Source: Streptosporangium subroseum (GTDB lineage Bacteria; Actinomycetota; Actinomycetes; Streptosporangiales; Streptosporangiaceae). Taken from it: a stretch of DNA of 56,282 nt. The position numbers and the translations under genes were made by a program. Location of the stretch: NCBI RefSeq assembly GCF_900188345.1, contig NZ_FZOD01000064.1, forward strand, positions 1-56,282. The letters run 5' to 3'. The notes beneath the pieces are model-generated. The model saw only the letters and a program-made list of their open reading frames with translations. It was not told the origin of the DNA and searched no databases. Below are positions 25,585 through 34,387 of this stretch, one piece after another. Within the stretch, counting starts at the first letter, position 1. Every line of letters begins with the position of its first letter.

Positions 25585-25875
25585 TCAATCCCCCCGGATG
25601 CCCAGTGCGCTCGCGATCGCCTTGGCCGTCACCTCGATGATGTTGGGCACGTAGAAGATCACTCCGATGGCGATCGCGAGAATGATGAACTGGACGAACC
25701 GGGTGATCTCACGGGTGAAGAGGAAGAAGAGGGCCACAACGGAGACGATGACCAGGAAGAGCGGAGCGAAGAAGCTGCGGAGAAAATCGGCAAGACCCTC
25801 GGTGTTCACGCCTGCCGGAGGAGCGGTTGGCTGAGCGAGCTCCAGCACGCTCAGCAGCATGGATTTCAGAATCAC
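25585..25875 (-). CDS. Small two-helix membrane protein, TcpD/VirB2-position
   Basis: 96 residues. A short N-terminus (about 1-30) is followed by helices at about 36-54 and 60-80, with a basic turn between and a C-terminal amphipathic segment. Size and position, between TcpC and TcpE, match TcpD of the pCW3-type conjugation cluster, or a VirB2-like subunit; the sequence alone does not decide. GTG 25875 is preferred over the longer frame because GGAGG lies seven bases upstream. 48 bases separate its stop from the next gene. Confidence 0.8.
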   Translation of the reverse strand: MILKSMLLSVLELAQPTAPPAGVNTEGLADFLRSFFAPLFLVIVSVVALFFLFTREITRFVQFIILAIAIGVIFYVPNIIEVTAKAIASALGIRGD

Positions 25876-26011
25876 TTGTCGTCCTCCGTACTCATGATCG
25901 TGCCCGCCGGGCGGTGGCGGGAACGTGGCACACGCACGCACGGCTTCCCCACCGGCAGCTCATCGATCAGGGGGGGTCTGTCCACTGTGGACCGGCATCG
26001 TTCGATCATGA

Positions 26012-27040
26012 TTACCCCACGGACCGTTCCGCACCGCGGATGCCCTTGACGAACCATTTGTCGCCCTGCTTGACCACAGTGAGCAGGTAGGCCTGCTCCA
26101 GCTTCCCTCCCATGTCACCGGGGTCCGCGGTCGGATCGGCAGACGGGGCCGCGCCCGCGGGCACACCCCACACGACCGTGGCGGTCACCTCTCGGGTGGC
26201 GCCGCCGGGAAGCGGCACGACGAGGTCCTTGAGCTCCACGAAGGTGAACGCGCCCCCGAACCCCTCCAGGGTGATCCCGGCGTCGGCGTAGCGCTGCAGG
26301 GAAGCGGTGTCGCTCGCGGCGTAGGCCTTGAAAAAGTCGGCCAGGGGGGTGCGGAGCTCGAGCTCCGCGGCCTCGTCGCGGTCGGGTCCCGACTGGGCGG
26401 GCAGGTTCGCCTGCGACGGGGCGGGCAGGATGCCCGGACGCCCGGAGACCACGAACTTCTTCGTGTCCGTGTCGTAGAAGACGGGCACGGACAGGAGCTG
26501 GCGGCGGCTCCCCGACTGGTACGTCAGGGTGACGACGGCGTTCTCCCGGTCGGTGATCTCGACGCCGTACGGTTGCACCGCTCCAGCGGCCATGTGGCCG
26601 AACCCGTCCCAGCCGAACTGGGGCTCCGCGCCGTCGGGCAGGAATGGGGCGAGTCTCGCCGCCCTCTCCTGCGAGCGGACGGCCTCGAAATTCAGGTAGA
26701 CGGCGGCGAACTGACTCGCGAAAGAGGTGCCCTGGGTGACGGGAAATCCGTCCGTGGAAACAACGGCCGCGCCGGTGGCGGCACCCTGCTGAGTAAACCG
26801 CTCAAAAGGTGCACGGACCCCATTTACGACAATAACCACTATTAGCGCCCAAAGCACTGCGCGGCCCGTCCATACCAGCCAGCGTCCGCCTCCGCCCGAC
26901 CATCGGCCCCGGGAAGACGCGCCTCGCCCGCGCGCCGGAGCGCGATCGAAATCGGGGTCGTGAGACGCTCCTGGGTATGCCGAAAGCTCGGGGTCGCCGG
27001 CGATCCGAGGATCACGCTGGACCGTCGCCCTTCGAGCCAT
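26012..27040 (-). CDS. TcpC-like (VirB8-family) conjugation protein
   Basis: 342 residues. A cytoplasmic Arg/Gly-rich N-terminus (1-58) and one transmembrane helix (about 60-75) precede two extracytoplasmic NTF2-like domains (about 95-215 and 235-342). The second ends with the AYLLTVVKQGDKWFVKGIRG strand pattern seen in TcpC (PF12642). TcpC is an assembly-platform protein of Gram-positive type IV machines. ATG 27040 fits GGAGG four bases upstream better than GTG 27043. First gene of the minus-strand cluster; 136 bases separate it from the TcpD-like gene. Confidence 0.9.
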   Translation of the reverse strand: MARRATVQRDPRIAGDPELSAYPGASHDPDFDRAPARGRGASSRGRWSGGGGRWLVWTGRAVLWALIVVIVVNGVRAPFERFTQQGAATGAAVVSTDGFPVTQGTSFASQFAAVYLNFEAVRSQERAARLAPFLPDGAEPQFGWDGFGHMAAGAVQPYGVEITDRENAVVTLTYQSGSRRQLLSVPVFYDTDTKKFVVSGRPGILPAPSQANLPAQSGPDRDEAAELELRTPLADFFKAYAASDTASLQRYADAGITLEGFGGAFTFVELKDLVVPLPGGATREVTATVVWGVPAGAAPSADPTADPGDMGGKLEQAYLLTVVKQGDKWFVKGIRGAERSVG

Positions 27041-27527
27041 CACGCCTCCGCTCGCGCCAATCCCCCGGCCGGCGCGGTGTCGTATTACCGCCGATCCCGT
27101 TAGCCATGGTGAAGCTCTTACTCTAGCCGCCCCGCCGATTCTTCCAGGAAAGCCACGCCTATGCTGCAGGGATCGTCGTGACTGAGCAAACTGAGTCTGG
27201 AATCCGTCCAGACCTGCTATCGCGCCGACACCTCGCTCTATCGTGTGTTATCCCTGGCCAGCGCATGGCCTGGTTACTCAAACGCCACCCATTGCTATCC
27301 AAACGGCACCCGCACTGTCGCGACCTGCACATTTAACGCGAAATTCATCACACAACGTCACCAAGGCGCAGAACGGACACGGACGGCGGCGGACCCGTCA
27401 CCCCGGGAGCCCGGCGAGACATCCGGACCGCCGGCCAAGCATCGGGCGAGCGCATTTGCGACGCACAGCGGACGCTCATGAGCGCCGTCACCCACCCGGT
27501 CGCGTCCTCACCGAGAACGCCGGCGGC

Positions 27528-27590
27528 GCGGGTGCGCCGGTCGGTGGCGGGTGCGCCGGTCGGTGGCGGGTGCGCAGGTCGGTGGCGGGT
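27528..27590. repeat. 19-bp tandem repeat, three copies plus partial
   Basis: Units GCGGGTGCGCCGGTCGGTG start at 27528, 27547 and 27566, with a six-base remnant at 27585. One substitution occurs in unit three. Non-coding as far as I can see. Confidence 0.85.
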
Positions 27591-27661
27591 TCGGCCAGAG
27601 GACAGACCCGCCCCTCCGGTGAAGATCATGCGGACCCCGTGCGGACCGAGGTGGCAAGGCG

Positions 27662-27689
27662 AAGGGCCCCGACACCGGTCAGGGCCCTT
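27662..27689 (-). terminator. Terminator after ychF
   Basis: Arms AAGGGCCC (27662-27669) and GGGCCCTT (27682-27689) about 12 bases apart, lying 14 bases beyond the ychF stop. Confidence 0.6.
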
Positions 27690-27702
27690 TCCGCGGGGTC
27701 TT

Positions 27703-28791
<1,089 letters not shown>

Positions 28792-28799
28792 GTGAGATG

Positions 28800-28805
28800 A
28801 GTTTA
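28800..28805 (-). promoter_or_regulatory. -10 box of probable leaderless ychF mRNA
   Basis: TAAACT (28805-28800, minus strand) ends eight bases before the GTG at 28791; no ribosome site is present. It overlaps the stop codon of the upstream gene. Confidence 0.45.
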
Positions 28806-29684
28806 CGTGGAATCACCCAGTGCTACCCGCCGCAGGCAGATCACAGGCCGGTAGACATTGCGCTCGCGCGCCCGCAGGTAGCGGTCGGAGCCGCCGGGAC
28901 AACCGTCCAGGGATCGGGCCCTGGCGGTCACCCTCGCCCAGGCCGCGGCCGACTCGCAGGAGGTCCTGACGAGCGCCTCGCGGCTCACCAGACCGCTGTC
29001 GGGCTCCGCCACGCAGTTCCCCGCGGTGAGAACCCGACCGCCCTTGCCCAGGCAGGCGACGGCCCCGGGGCCGACGGCGAGCGTGTCGAGGGTGCGTTCC
29101 GGACAGTCCGCGGCCCGGCCCACCACGGCCACCGCCCTCCCGTACCAGCCCCCCTCGGCGCACGGCCGCTCCCCGCCGCGCAGCGCCACGCAGTCGCCCG
29201 CGCGCAGCAGCCCGCCGCCCGCGCCCGGGTCGCCGGAGTGCGTGGGACCCAGATTCCGCACGCACGCCGTACGGCTCGTCCCCCCGGGGCCCGGCGGCGA
29301 GCCGGCGACCGTACCCCTCGCCGAGGAAGCGGGGGAGGTCGGCGCGCGCGGGGTCACTTCGGCGGCCGAACCCCCGGCGGAGGGAACCGTCTCGATCCTG
29401 ACGAACTCGTCGGTGTCGGCCGGGCAGTCCGACGCCCGGGCGCCCACCGAGGTCACCCGCCCGTCGGCCCCCGCACAGGAGACCAGGTCGAACCGGGCCT
29501 CCTCCCGCCTCACACAGGCACCCTTCCGCCAGGTCATCGGGGTCGGCGCCGCCGCTGTCGCCTCGGGCCCCGAATCGGACCCTCCCGCGATGAACGCGCC
29601 CGTGGCGGCGATCGCCGCCGCGGCGACGACGATCGTGACACCCAGTGCCGACACCACTTTCCGACGTGAGCCGTGCTTGCTCAC
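28803..29684 (-). CDS. Membrane-anchored cysteine-containing extracytoplasmic protein
   Basis: 293 residues, family not recognised. One transmembrane helix (about 13-34) follows a basic N-terminus. The extracytoplasmic part has three Cys-containing repeat-like segments with the pattern CVRR/CVAL/CLGK...C...V...CP..T (near 55-85, 140-200 and 210-280). These recall small septum/LppU-like extracytoplasmic modules of actinobacteria but I cannot assign one. GTG 29684 has GGAGG six bases upstream. Divergent from rmuC. Confidence 0.75.
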   Translation of the reverse strand: MSKHGSRRKVVSALGVTIVVAAAAIAATGAFIAGGSDSGPEATAAAPTPMTWRKGACVRREEARFDLVSCAGADGRVTSVGARASDCPADTDEFVRIETVPSAGGSAAEVTPRAPTSPASSARGTVAGSPPGPGGTSRTACVRNLGPTHSGDPGAGGGLLRAGDCVALRGGERPCAEGGWYGRAVAVVGRAADCPERTLDTLAVGPGAVACLGKGGRVLTAGNCVAEPDSGLVSREALVRTSCESAAAWARVTARARSLDGCPGGSDRYLRARERNVYRPVICLRRVALGDST

Positions 29685-29818
29685 CAATCACCTCCGTGTT
29701 CGCAGTGAAACTTTGCGTGACGAAATGTGTTCGCACAAGCGGAATGCGCGGGCCGATCCCGAAAGCGTGTCGGCAAGCCAGGAGCCATCGGGCCTGCCAT
29801 CATTCCGAGGTGGACGTC

Positions 29819-31123
29819 ATGGCACTCGTTTTCCAGCTCGCCGTGGGACTCGCCGCAGGACTCGCGATCGGTTTCCTGCTGGGCCGGGCACGTGCCTCCT
29901 CCGGAGCGACGGACGTCGCCGTCCGTCTGGCGGACGCCGAGGCCCGCGCGAAGATCGCCGAAGAGAAGGTCGTTTACATCGAAGGGCAGCTCACCGATCG
30001 CTTCCAGTCCCTGTCGAGCCGGGCGCTCGACGTCAACAACCTGCGCTTTCTGGAGCTGGCCGAGACCCGCCTGGCCGCGAACCGCGCCGAGGCGGCCGGC
30101 GAGCTGGAGCAGCGCAAGCAGGCCGTCGAGCATCTGATCGAGCCGTTGAAGGACACGCTGGCCCGCGTCGAGACGCAGCTGCGCGACACGCAGACGGGTC
30201 AGCGGGCCGCCCACGCGGAGCTGGCCAAGCACATCGACGTCGTACGCGAGAGCAACGACCAGCTCCGCGCCCAGACGACCGCGCTGGTGCGGGCCCTGCA
30301 ACGGCCGGAGGCCCGGGGCCGGTGGGGGGAGCTCCAGCTTCGCAGGGTCGCCGAGATCGCCGGGATGCAGCGGTTCTGCGACTTCGACGAGCAGGCGAGC
30401 ATCACCACCGTCGACGGCGTGCTCCGGCCCGACATGGTCGTACGGCTGGCCGGCGGCAAGAACATCGTGATCGACTCCAAGGTCTCCCTGGCCGCCTACC
30501 TGGAGGCCGCGGAGTCCACCGATCCCGACCACCAGTCGGCCCGGCTCGACTCCCACGCCCGGCACGTGCGCGAGCACGTGGACCGGCTGGCCGCCAAGTC
30601 CTACTGGCAGGCGTTCAGCCCGGCACCGGAGTTCGTCGTGCTCTTCATCCCCGGCGAGGCCTTCCTCGCCCCGGCGCTGGAGCGCGACCCCGCCCTGCTG
30701 GAGTACGCCATGCGGCGGCGGATCCACATCGCCACGCCCACCACGCTGATCACCATGCTCCGCACCGCGCAGTACGCCTGGCAGCAGGCCGCGCTCAGCG
30801 AGAACGCGCTGGCCGTCTTCCAGGTCGGCAAGGAGCTCTACGAGCGGCTGAGCACCATGGGACGGAACATGGAGGCGATGGGCCGGTCGCTGAGCCGGAC
30901 GGTGGAGTCCTACAACAGAACGGTCGGTTCCCTGGAAACCCGGGTGCTGGTGAGCGCGCGGAAGCTCAACGACCTGGGGCTGGTCGAGGCGGATCTGGAG
31001 AAACCACAGACGGTCGAGGATCTGCCGCGTCCGCTGACCTCTCCCGAACTGCTGGGAGAAGAGGAGTCAAGCTCGCCTCTCATCTCCCGGCTGAACGGTA
31101 AGTTGGCCAACGACCTGCCCTAG
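29819..31123 (+). CDS. rmuC: DNA recombination protein RmuC
   Basis: 434 residues. An N-terminal transmembrane helix (about 4-22) precedes a coiled coil (about 30-150) and the conserved RmuC domain (about 160-400), with RGRWGELQLRRVAE, LRPDMVVRLAGGKNIVIDSK, FIPGEAFL and ATPTTLITMLRT motifs. The DSK region resembles a PD-(D/E)XK nuclease core. RmuC limits rearrangement at inverted repeats. ATG 29819 has GAGG eight bases upstream; GTG 29810 in frame is an alternative. Confidence 0.95.
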   Translation: MALVFQLAVGLAAGLAIGFLLGRARASSGATDVAVRLADAEARAKIAEEKVVYIEGQLTDRFQSLSSRALDVNNLRFLELAETRLAANRAEAAGELEQRKQAVEHLIEPLKDTLARVETQLRDTQTGQRAAHAELAKHIDVVRESNDQLRAQTTALVRALQRPEARGRWGELQLRRVAEIAGMQRFCDFDEQASITTVDGVLRPDMVVRLAGGKNIVIDSKVSLAAYLEAAESTDPDHQSARLDSHARHVREHVDRLAAKSYWQAFSPAPEFVVLFIPGEAFLAPALERDPALLEYAMRRRIHIATPTTLITMLRTAQYAWQQAALSENALAVFQVGKELYERLSTMGRNMEAMGRSLSRTVESYNRTVGSLETRVLVSARKLNDLGLVEADLEKPQTVEDLPRPLTSPELLGEEESSSPLISRLNGKLANDLP

Positions 31124-31176
31124 AGCTGTTCCCTGAAGACGCTGACAGCCGGACACTGGAGGCGGAGAGGGTGACC

Positions 31177-31248
31177 ATGAGGGGGCCGAAGGGGCGACTG
31201 ATGGACGAGCGAGGCTACGGGCAGCCACCTGGCGGGGTGATCTCATGA
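31177..31248 (+). CDS. Possible 23-residue leader ORF before the DUF6542 gene
   Basis: ATG 31177 follows GAGAGGGTGACC, a good ribosome site. The 23-residue frame (MRGPKGRLMDERGYGQPPGG...) ends in a TGA that overlaps the next gene's ATG as ATGA. Translation of the downstream membrane protein may depend on it. It could instead be a chance frame, since the DUF6542 gene otherwise has a weak ribosome site of its own. Confidence 0.4.
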   Translation: MRGPKGRLMDERGYGQPPGGVIS

Positions 31249-31766
31249 GCGAACGGGGCCGCAGTTCCGGCATCCGGCTGACCGCCCGGGGTGCGGTGGC
31301 CTTCGTGCTGGCGTTCACTCTGGTGGGCAGCGTCGCGCAGGTGTTGTCCGGGTGGCCGGTGATCGGGCCCGCGTTTGTGGTCGGCTGCGTGGTCGCGGTG
31401 TCGCTGGTGAACCGGCGGGATCTGCTCTCGCTGGTGGTGTCCCCACCGCTGACCTTCTTCGTGGCCACCGTGGTCACCGAGCTGGTCCGCGCGCTGACCA
31501 CGGCCTCACCGATCCAGTCCTTCGGCCTGGGCGTGTTCACCGCGCTGTCCGGCGGCGCCCCGTGGCTGTTCGGCGGCTCGCTCCTGGTCCTGGTCATCGC
31601 CTGGCGACGGGGCCTCACCCAGTGCGTTCGCGAGCTGCGCGACGAGCTCCGGGCCGCCGGTCCCAAGGTTCCCCGCCCGAGGACCGCCGACGGTGACGGT
31701 TTCGCCCCCGAGCCGGAGGGCTATTTCGAACCCAAGGTGTACGGCACGCCGCGCGAAGGCCAGTAG
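31245..31766 (+). CDS. DUF6542 membrane protein
   Basis: 173 residues with about four transmembrane segments (roughly 17-38, 40-56, 62-84, 100-122) and a charged cytoplasmic C-terminus that ends EGYFEPKVYGTPREGQ. It matches the actinobacterial DUF6542 group found beside ispH; function is unknown. The ATG overlaps the stop of a short upstream frame. A strong hairpin follows, shared with convergent ispH. Confidence 0.8.
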   Translation: MSERGRSSGIRLTARGAVAFVLAFTLVGSVAQVLSGWPVIGPAFVVGCVVAVSLVNRRDLLSLVVSPPLTFFVATVVTELVRALTTASPIQSFGLGVFTALSGGAPWLFGGSLLVLVIAWRRGLTQCVRELRDELRAAGPKVPRPRTADGDGFAPEPEGYFEPKVYGTPREGQ

Positions 31767-31789
31767 GGGCGAGCGCGGGGCGGCGCCCG

Positions 31790-31820
31790 CCGTACGACGG
31801 CCTCGGCGGCCGCCGTACGG
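31790..31820. terminator. Bidirectional terminator between DUF6542 gene and ispH
   Basis: Arms CCGTACGACGGC (31790-31801) and GCCGCCGTACGG (31809-31820) pair with one mismatch around a seven-base loop, between two convergent genes. Confidence 0.8.
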
Positions 31821-31828
31821 AGAGCGGA

Positions 31829-32800
31829 TCAGACGGTGGCGGCGCGCAGGTCCTTGCGGAGCTCGTGCGGGAGCGCGAAGCGGACGCTCTCCTGGACGGA
31901 CTCGACCTCTTCGACGTCGTTGAAGCCGTGCTGGGCGAGACGGACCAGGACCTCGGCGACGAGCTCCTCGGGAACCGAGGCGCCGCTCGTCACGCCGATC
32001 GTGGTGACACCGTCGAACCACTCGTCCTTGATGAGCGAGGCGTCGTCGACCAGGTAGGAGGCGTCCGCGCCGTGGTCGAGGGCGACCTCGACCAGTCGCT
32101 TGGAGTTGGAGGAGTTCTCCGAGCCGACGACGATGACCAGCTGGGCCTGGGCCGCGATCTCCTTCACCGCGACCTGGCGGTTCTGGGTGGCGTAGCAGAT
32201 GTCGTCGCTCGGCGGGTCGATCAGGTTGGGGAAGCGCTCCCTGAGCCGGGAGACGGTCTCGATCGTCTCGTCCACCGACAACGTGGTCTGCGACAGCCAG
32301 ACCAGCCGCTGGGGGTCCTTCACCTGAACGGTGCCGACCGAGTCGAGACCGTCGACGAGCTGGATGTGATCGGGTGCCTCACCCGCGGTGCCTTCGACCT
32401 CCTCGTGGCCTTCATGACCGATGAGCAGGATGTCGTAGTCTTGGGAGGCGAAACGCTTGGCCTCGTTGTGCACTTTGGTCACCAGCGGGCAGGTAGCGTC
32501 AATCGTCCTCAGGCTGCGCCGGGCGGCCTCCTCGTGGACTGCCGGAGACACTCCATGGGCGGAGAAGACCACAATGGCTCCCTCGGGCGCCTCCTCGGTC
32601 TCCTCAACGAAGATCGCTCCGCGCTCCTCCAGCGACTTGACCACGTGAGTGTTGTGAACGATCTGCTTACGCACATATATCGGAGCCCCGTACTGTTCAA
32701 GGGCTTTCTCCACAGCTTGGACCGCACGATCAACCCCCGCGCAGTAACCACGGGGCTTCGCCACAAGTACGCGTCGGGTCGCGGGGGTCTTTGAAGTCAT
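31829..32800 (-). CDS. ispH: 4-hydroxy-3-methylbut-2-enyl diphosphate reductase
   Basis: 323 residues. Last step of the MEP isoprenoid pathway, giving IPP and DMAPP. The three 4Fe-4S cysteines are Cys20 (KPRGYCAGV), Cys104 (DATCPLV) and Cys202 (DDICYATQNRQ). Substrate-binding motifs include SAHGVSP and GSENSSNS. Full length for the family. The ATG at 32800 lacks a Shine-Dalgarno; TAGCAT six bases upstream indicates a leaderless transcript. Divergent from the low-complexity protein gene and near xseA/xseB, the same order as in mycobacteria. Confidence 0.98.
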   Translation of the reverse strand: MTSKTPATRRVLVAKPRGYCAGVDRAVQAVEKALEQYGAPIYVRKQIVHNTHVVKSLEERGAIFVEETEEAPEGAIVVFSAHGVSPAVHEEAARRSLRTIDATCPLVTKVHNEAKRFASQDYDILLIGHEGHEEVEGTAGEAPDHIQLVDGLDSVGTVQVKDPQRLVWLSQTTLSVDETIETVSRLRERFPNLIDPPSDDICYATQNRQVAVKEIAAQAQLVIVVGSENSSNSKRLVEVALDHGADASYLVDDASLIKDEWFDGVTTIGVTSGASVPEELVAEVLVRLAQHGFNDVEEVESVQESVRFALPHELRKDLRAATV

Positions 32801-32806
32801 GTTCTT

Positions 32807-32812
32807 ATGCTA
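32807..32812 (-). promoter_or_regulatory. -10 box of leaderless ispH mRNA
   Basis: TAGCAT on the minus strand (32812-32807), six bases before the ATG. No clear -35. Confidence 0.5.
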
Positions 32813-32872
32813 CGTGGAACGCCCGCCGGGGCCGCCCACCCGTCCCATGAGCTACTCGGCACACCGTCCTGC

Positions 32873-32920
32873 CACATACAGCCTTCCCATACAGACCACA
32901 TACAGCCTTCCCATACAGAC
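32873..32920. repeat. Perfect 24-bp tandem duplication upstream of a start
   Basis: Identical 24-base units at 32873-32896 and 32897-32920, each holding two CATACAG motifs. The second ends ten bases before GGAG of the ribosome site at 32936. It lies in the ispH divergent promoter region. Confidence 0.95.
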
Positions 32921-32935
32921 CTCCCAGGAGACGAC

Positions 32936-34360
32936 ATGTCAGTCCCCGACATGATCCGTAACATGAGCAAATTCGCCGAGAAAGCGAAGGACCTTCCGCT
33001 TCACATGCTGCAGACGGCGCTGAGCGGCGTCGGCCAGGCCCTTCTGCTCGGCGACCGGGTGAAGACCAGGATCAAGGGTCTCGGCGGCCAGGAAGAGGAC
33101 CGCGACGCGTCCGGCAAGCAGGCCACCGGCCAGCTGACCGACCTTGAGGAGAAGGGCGGCGAGAAGGCCGAGGAGAAGCCGGCCCGCCGCGCGCCGGTCA
33201 TCTTCGCCCCCCGCCCGGAGAAGGCCGCCGCCAAGGCCACCACCGCCGAGAGCAACGGCACGAAGGCCTCCGAGCCGGTCATCTTCACCCCGGCCAAGCC
33301 CGCCGCGACCGAGACCGCCGCCGCCAAGCCCGCCGAGGCTCCCGCTCCCGAAGCCGTCCCCGCCGAACCCGTCAAGGCGGCTGAAGCCGAAGCTCTCGCT
33401 CCCGAGGCTCCCGCTTCCGAGGCTGTCGAGGCCGTCGAGGTCAAGGCCGTCGAAGCCGAGGCTCCCGCCGCCGAGACCGTCGAGGCCGCAGCTCCTGTTA
33501 CCGAGGCCCCCAAAGCCGTCGAAGCCGACGCTGCTTCCGAGGCCGTCGAGGCCAAGCCCGTCGAGTCTGCGGCTCCCGCCGCCAAGCCCGCCGACGCTCC
33601 CGCTCCCGAGGCTGTCGAGGTCGTCGAAACCGAAGCCTCCGCCTCTGAGATCGCCGAGGCCAAGACCGTCGACGCTTCCGCTCCCAAGGTCACCGAGGCC
33701 GAGCCCGTCGAAGTCGACGCCTCTGCCCCTGAGACCGCCGAGCTCAAGCCCGTCGAGTCTGTGACTCCCGTTGCCGAGGCCGCCAAGCCCGCCGACGCTC
33801 CCGCTCCCAAGACCAGGGCCAAGGCCAAGGCCAAGCCGAAGGCCTCCGCGGCCGAGGTTGTCGAAACCGAGGCTCCCGCTCCCGTGTCCACCACGCCGGA
33901 GGCCGGGGCCGGGATCGCCACGCCCGAGGTCGCACAGGCCGACACCGCGGACGCCGAGATCGCGCAGGCCAAGGTCACGAAGCCGAGGACCACGAAGCCA
34001 AGGGTCGCGAAGCCGAGGGCCACCAAGGCGAAGGTCGCCGACCTCGAAGCCGCGAAGCCCGAGGTCACGGACGTCGAAACCGTGAAGCCCGGCGCCGTGG
34101 ACGCCGCAGTGGCCGAGATCACCGAGACCGAGGCCGCACAGCCGGCCGGGGACCGGCTCCTCGCCAAGGCGGTCGCCGCCCCGGCCGAGCCGATGCCCGG
34201 TTACTCGGAGCTGACGGTCGCGTCCCTGCGCGCTCGCATGCGCGGCAAGACCGCCGTGCAGATCCAGGAGCTCATCGCCTACGAGCGGGCCACCTCCGCC
34301 CGGGACGCCGTCGTGCGGATGTATGAGAACCGCCTCGCCAAGCTGGAAGCCGCGGAATAG
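32936..34360 (+). CDS. Ala/Glu/Pro-repeat protein with amphipathic N-terminus (lipid-droplet-associated-like)
   Basis: 474 residues. An amphipathic N-terminus (about 1-55, MIRNMSKFAEKAKDLPLHML) leads into about 340 residues of low complexity, mostly EAPA/VEAxAxE repeats with a basic KPRTTKPRVAKPRATK stretch. A conserved C-terminus of about 50 residues follows (YSELTVASLRARMRG...LIAYERATSARDAVVRMYENR). The conserved ends and position between ispH and xseA match the Rv1109c-type family, some members of which are named lipid-droplet-associated; the role is unknown. ATG with AGGAG upstream is preferred to earlier in-frame starts. The long middle is an expansion compared with short homologues. Confidence 0.8.
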   Translation: MSVPDMIRNMSKFAEKAKDLPLHMLQTALSGVGQALLLGDRVKTRIKGLGGQEEDRDASGKQATGQLTDLEEKGGEKAEEKPARRAPVIFAPRPEKAAAKATTAESNGTKASEPVIFTPAKPAATETAAAKPAEAPAPEAVPAEPVKAAEAEALAPEAPASEAVEAVEVKAVEAEAPAAETVEAAAPVTEAPKAVEADAASEAVEAKPVESAAPAAKPADAPAPEAVEVVETEASASEIAEAKTVDASAPKVTEAEPVEVDASAPETAELKPVESVTPVAEAAKPADAPAPKTRAKAKAKPKASAAEVVETEAPAPVSTTPEAGAGIATPEVAQADTADAEIAQAKVTKPRTTKPRVAKPRATKAKVADLEAAKPEVTDVETVKPGAVDAAVAEITETEAAQPAGDRLLAKAVAAPAEPMPGYSELTVASLRARMRGKTAVQIQELIAYERATSARDAVVRMYENRLAKLEAAE

Positions 34361-34374
34361 CCGCATCTGACGCG

Positions 34375-34380
34375 TAGGCT
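34375..34380 (+). promoter_or_regulatory. -10 box of leaderless xseA mRNA
   Basis: TAGGCT ends seven bases before the xseA ATG; no ribosome site is present. Confidence 0.5.
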
Positions 34381-34387
34381 CGCCGCC

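Larger units (their letters stand above)
27041..27702. other. Gap upstream of the secretion cluster
   Basis: 662 bases between tcpC (minus strand, starting at its left) and the end of ychF at its right. It must hold the cluster promoter: TAGAGT on the minus strand at about 27124-27119 is a -10 candidate. A 31-codon minus-strand ORF (27107-27012, ATG with AAGAG upstream) overlaps the tcpC start in another frame and could be a leader peptide, with weak support. AT-richer sequence spans 27240-27350. No other gene is supported; a 19-bp repeat and a terminator are listed separately. Confidence 0.45.

Noticed and set aside
12000..27040. Integrative conjugative element with ends at the sdh and ychF genes
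   Set aside because: No integrase, relaxase, coupling protein, tRNA or direct-repeat att sites were found at the borders.
29720..29745. SOS (LexA) box before rmuC
   Set aside because: CGAACACATTTCG resembles half of the actinobacterial SOS site, but the second half does not match GTTCG at the right spacing.
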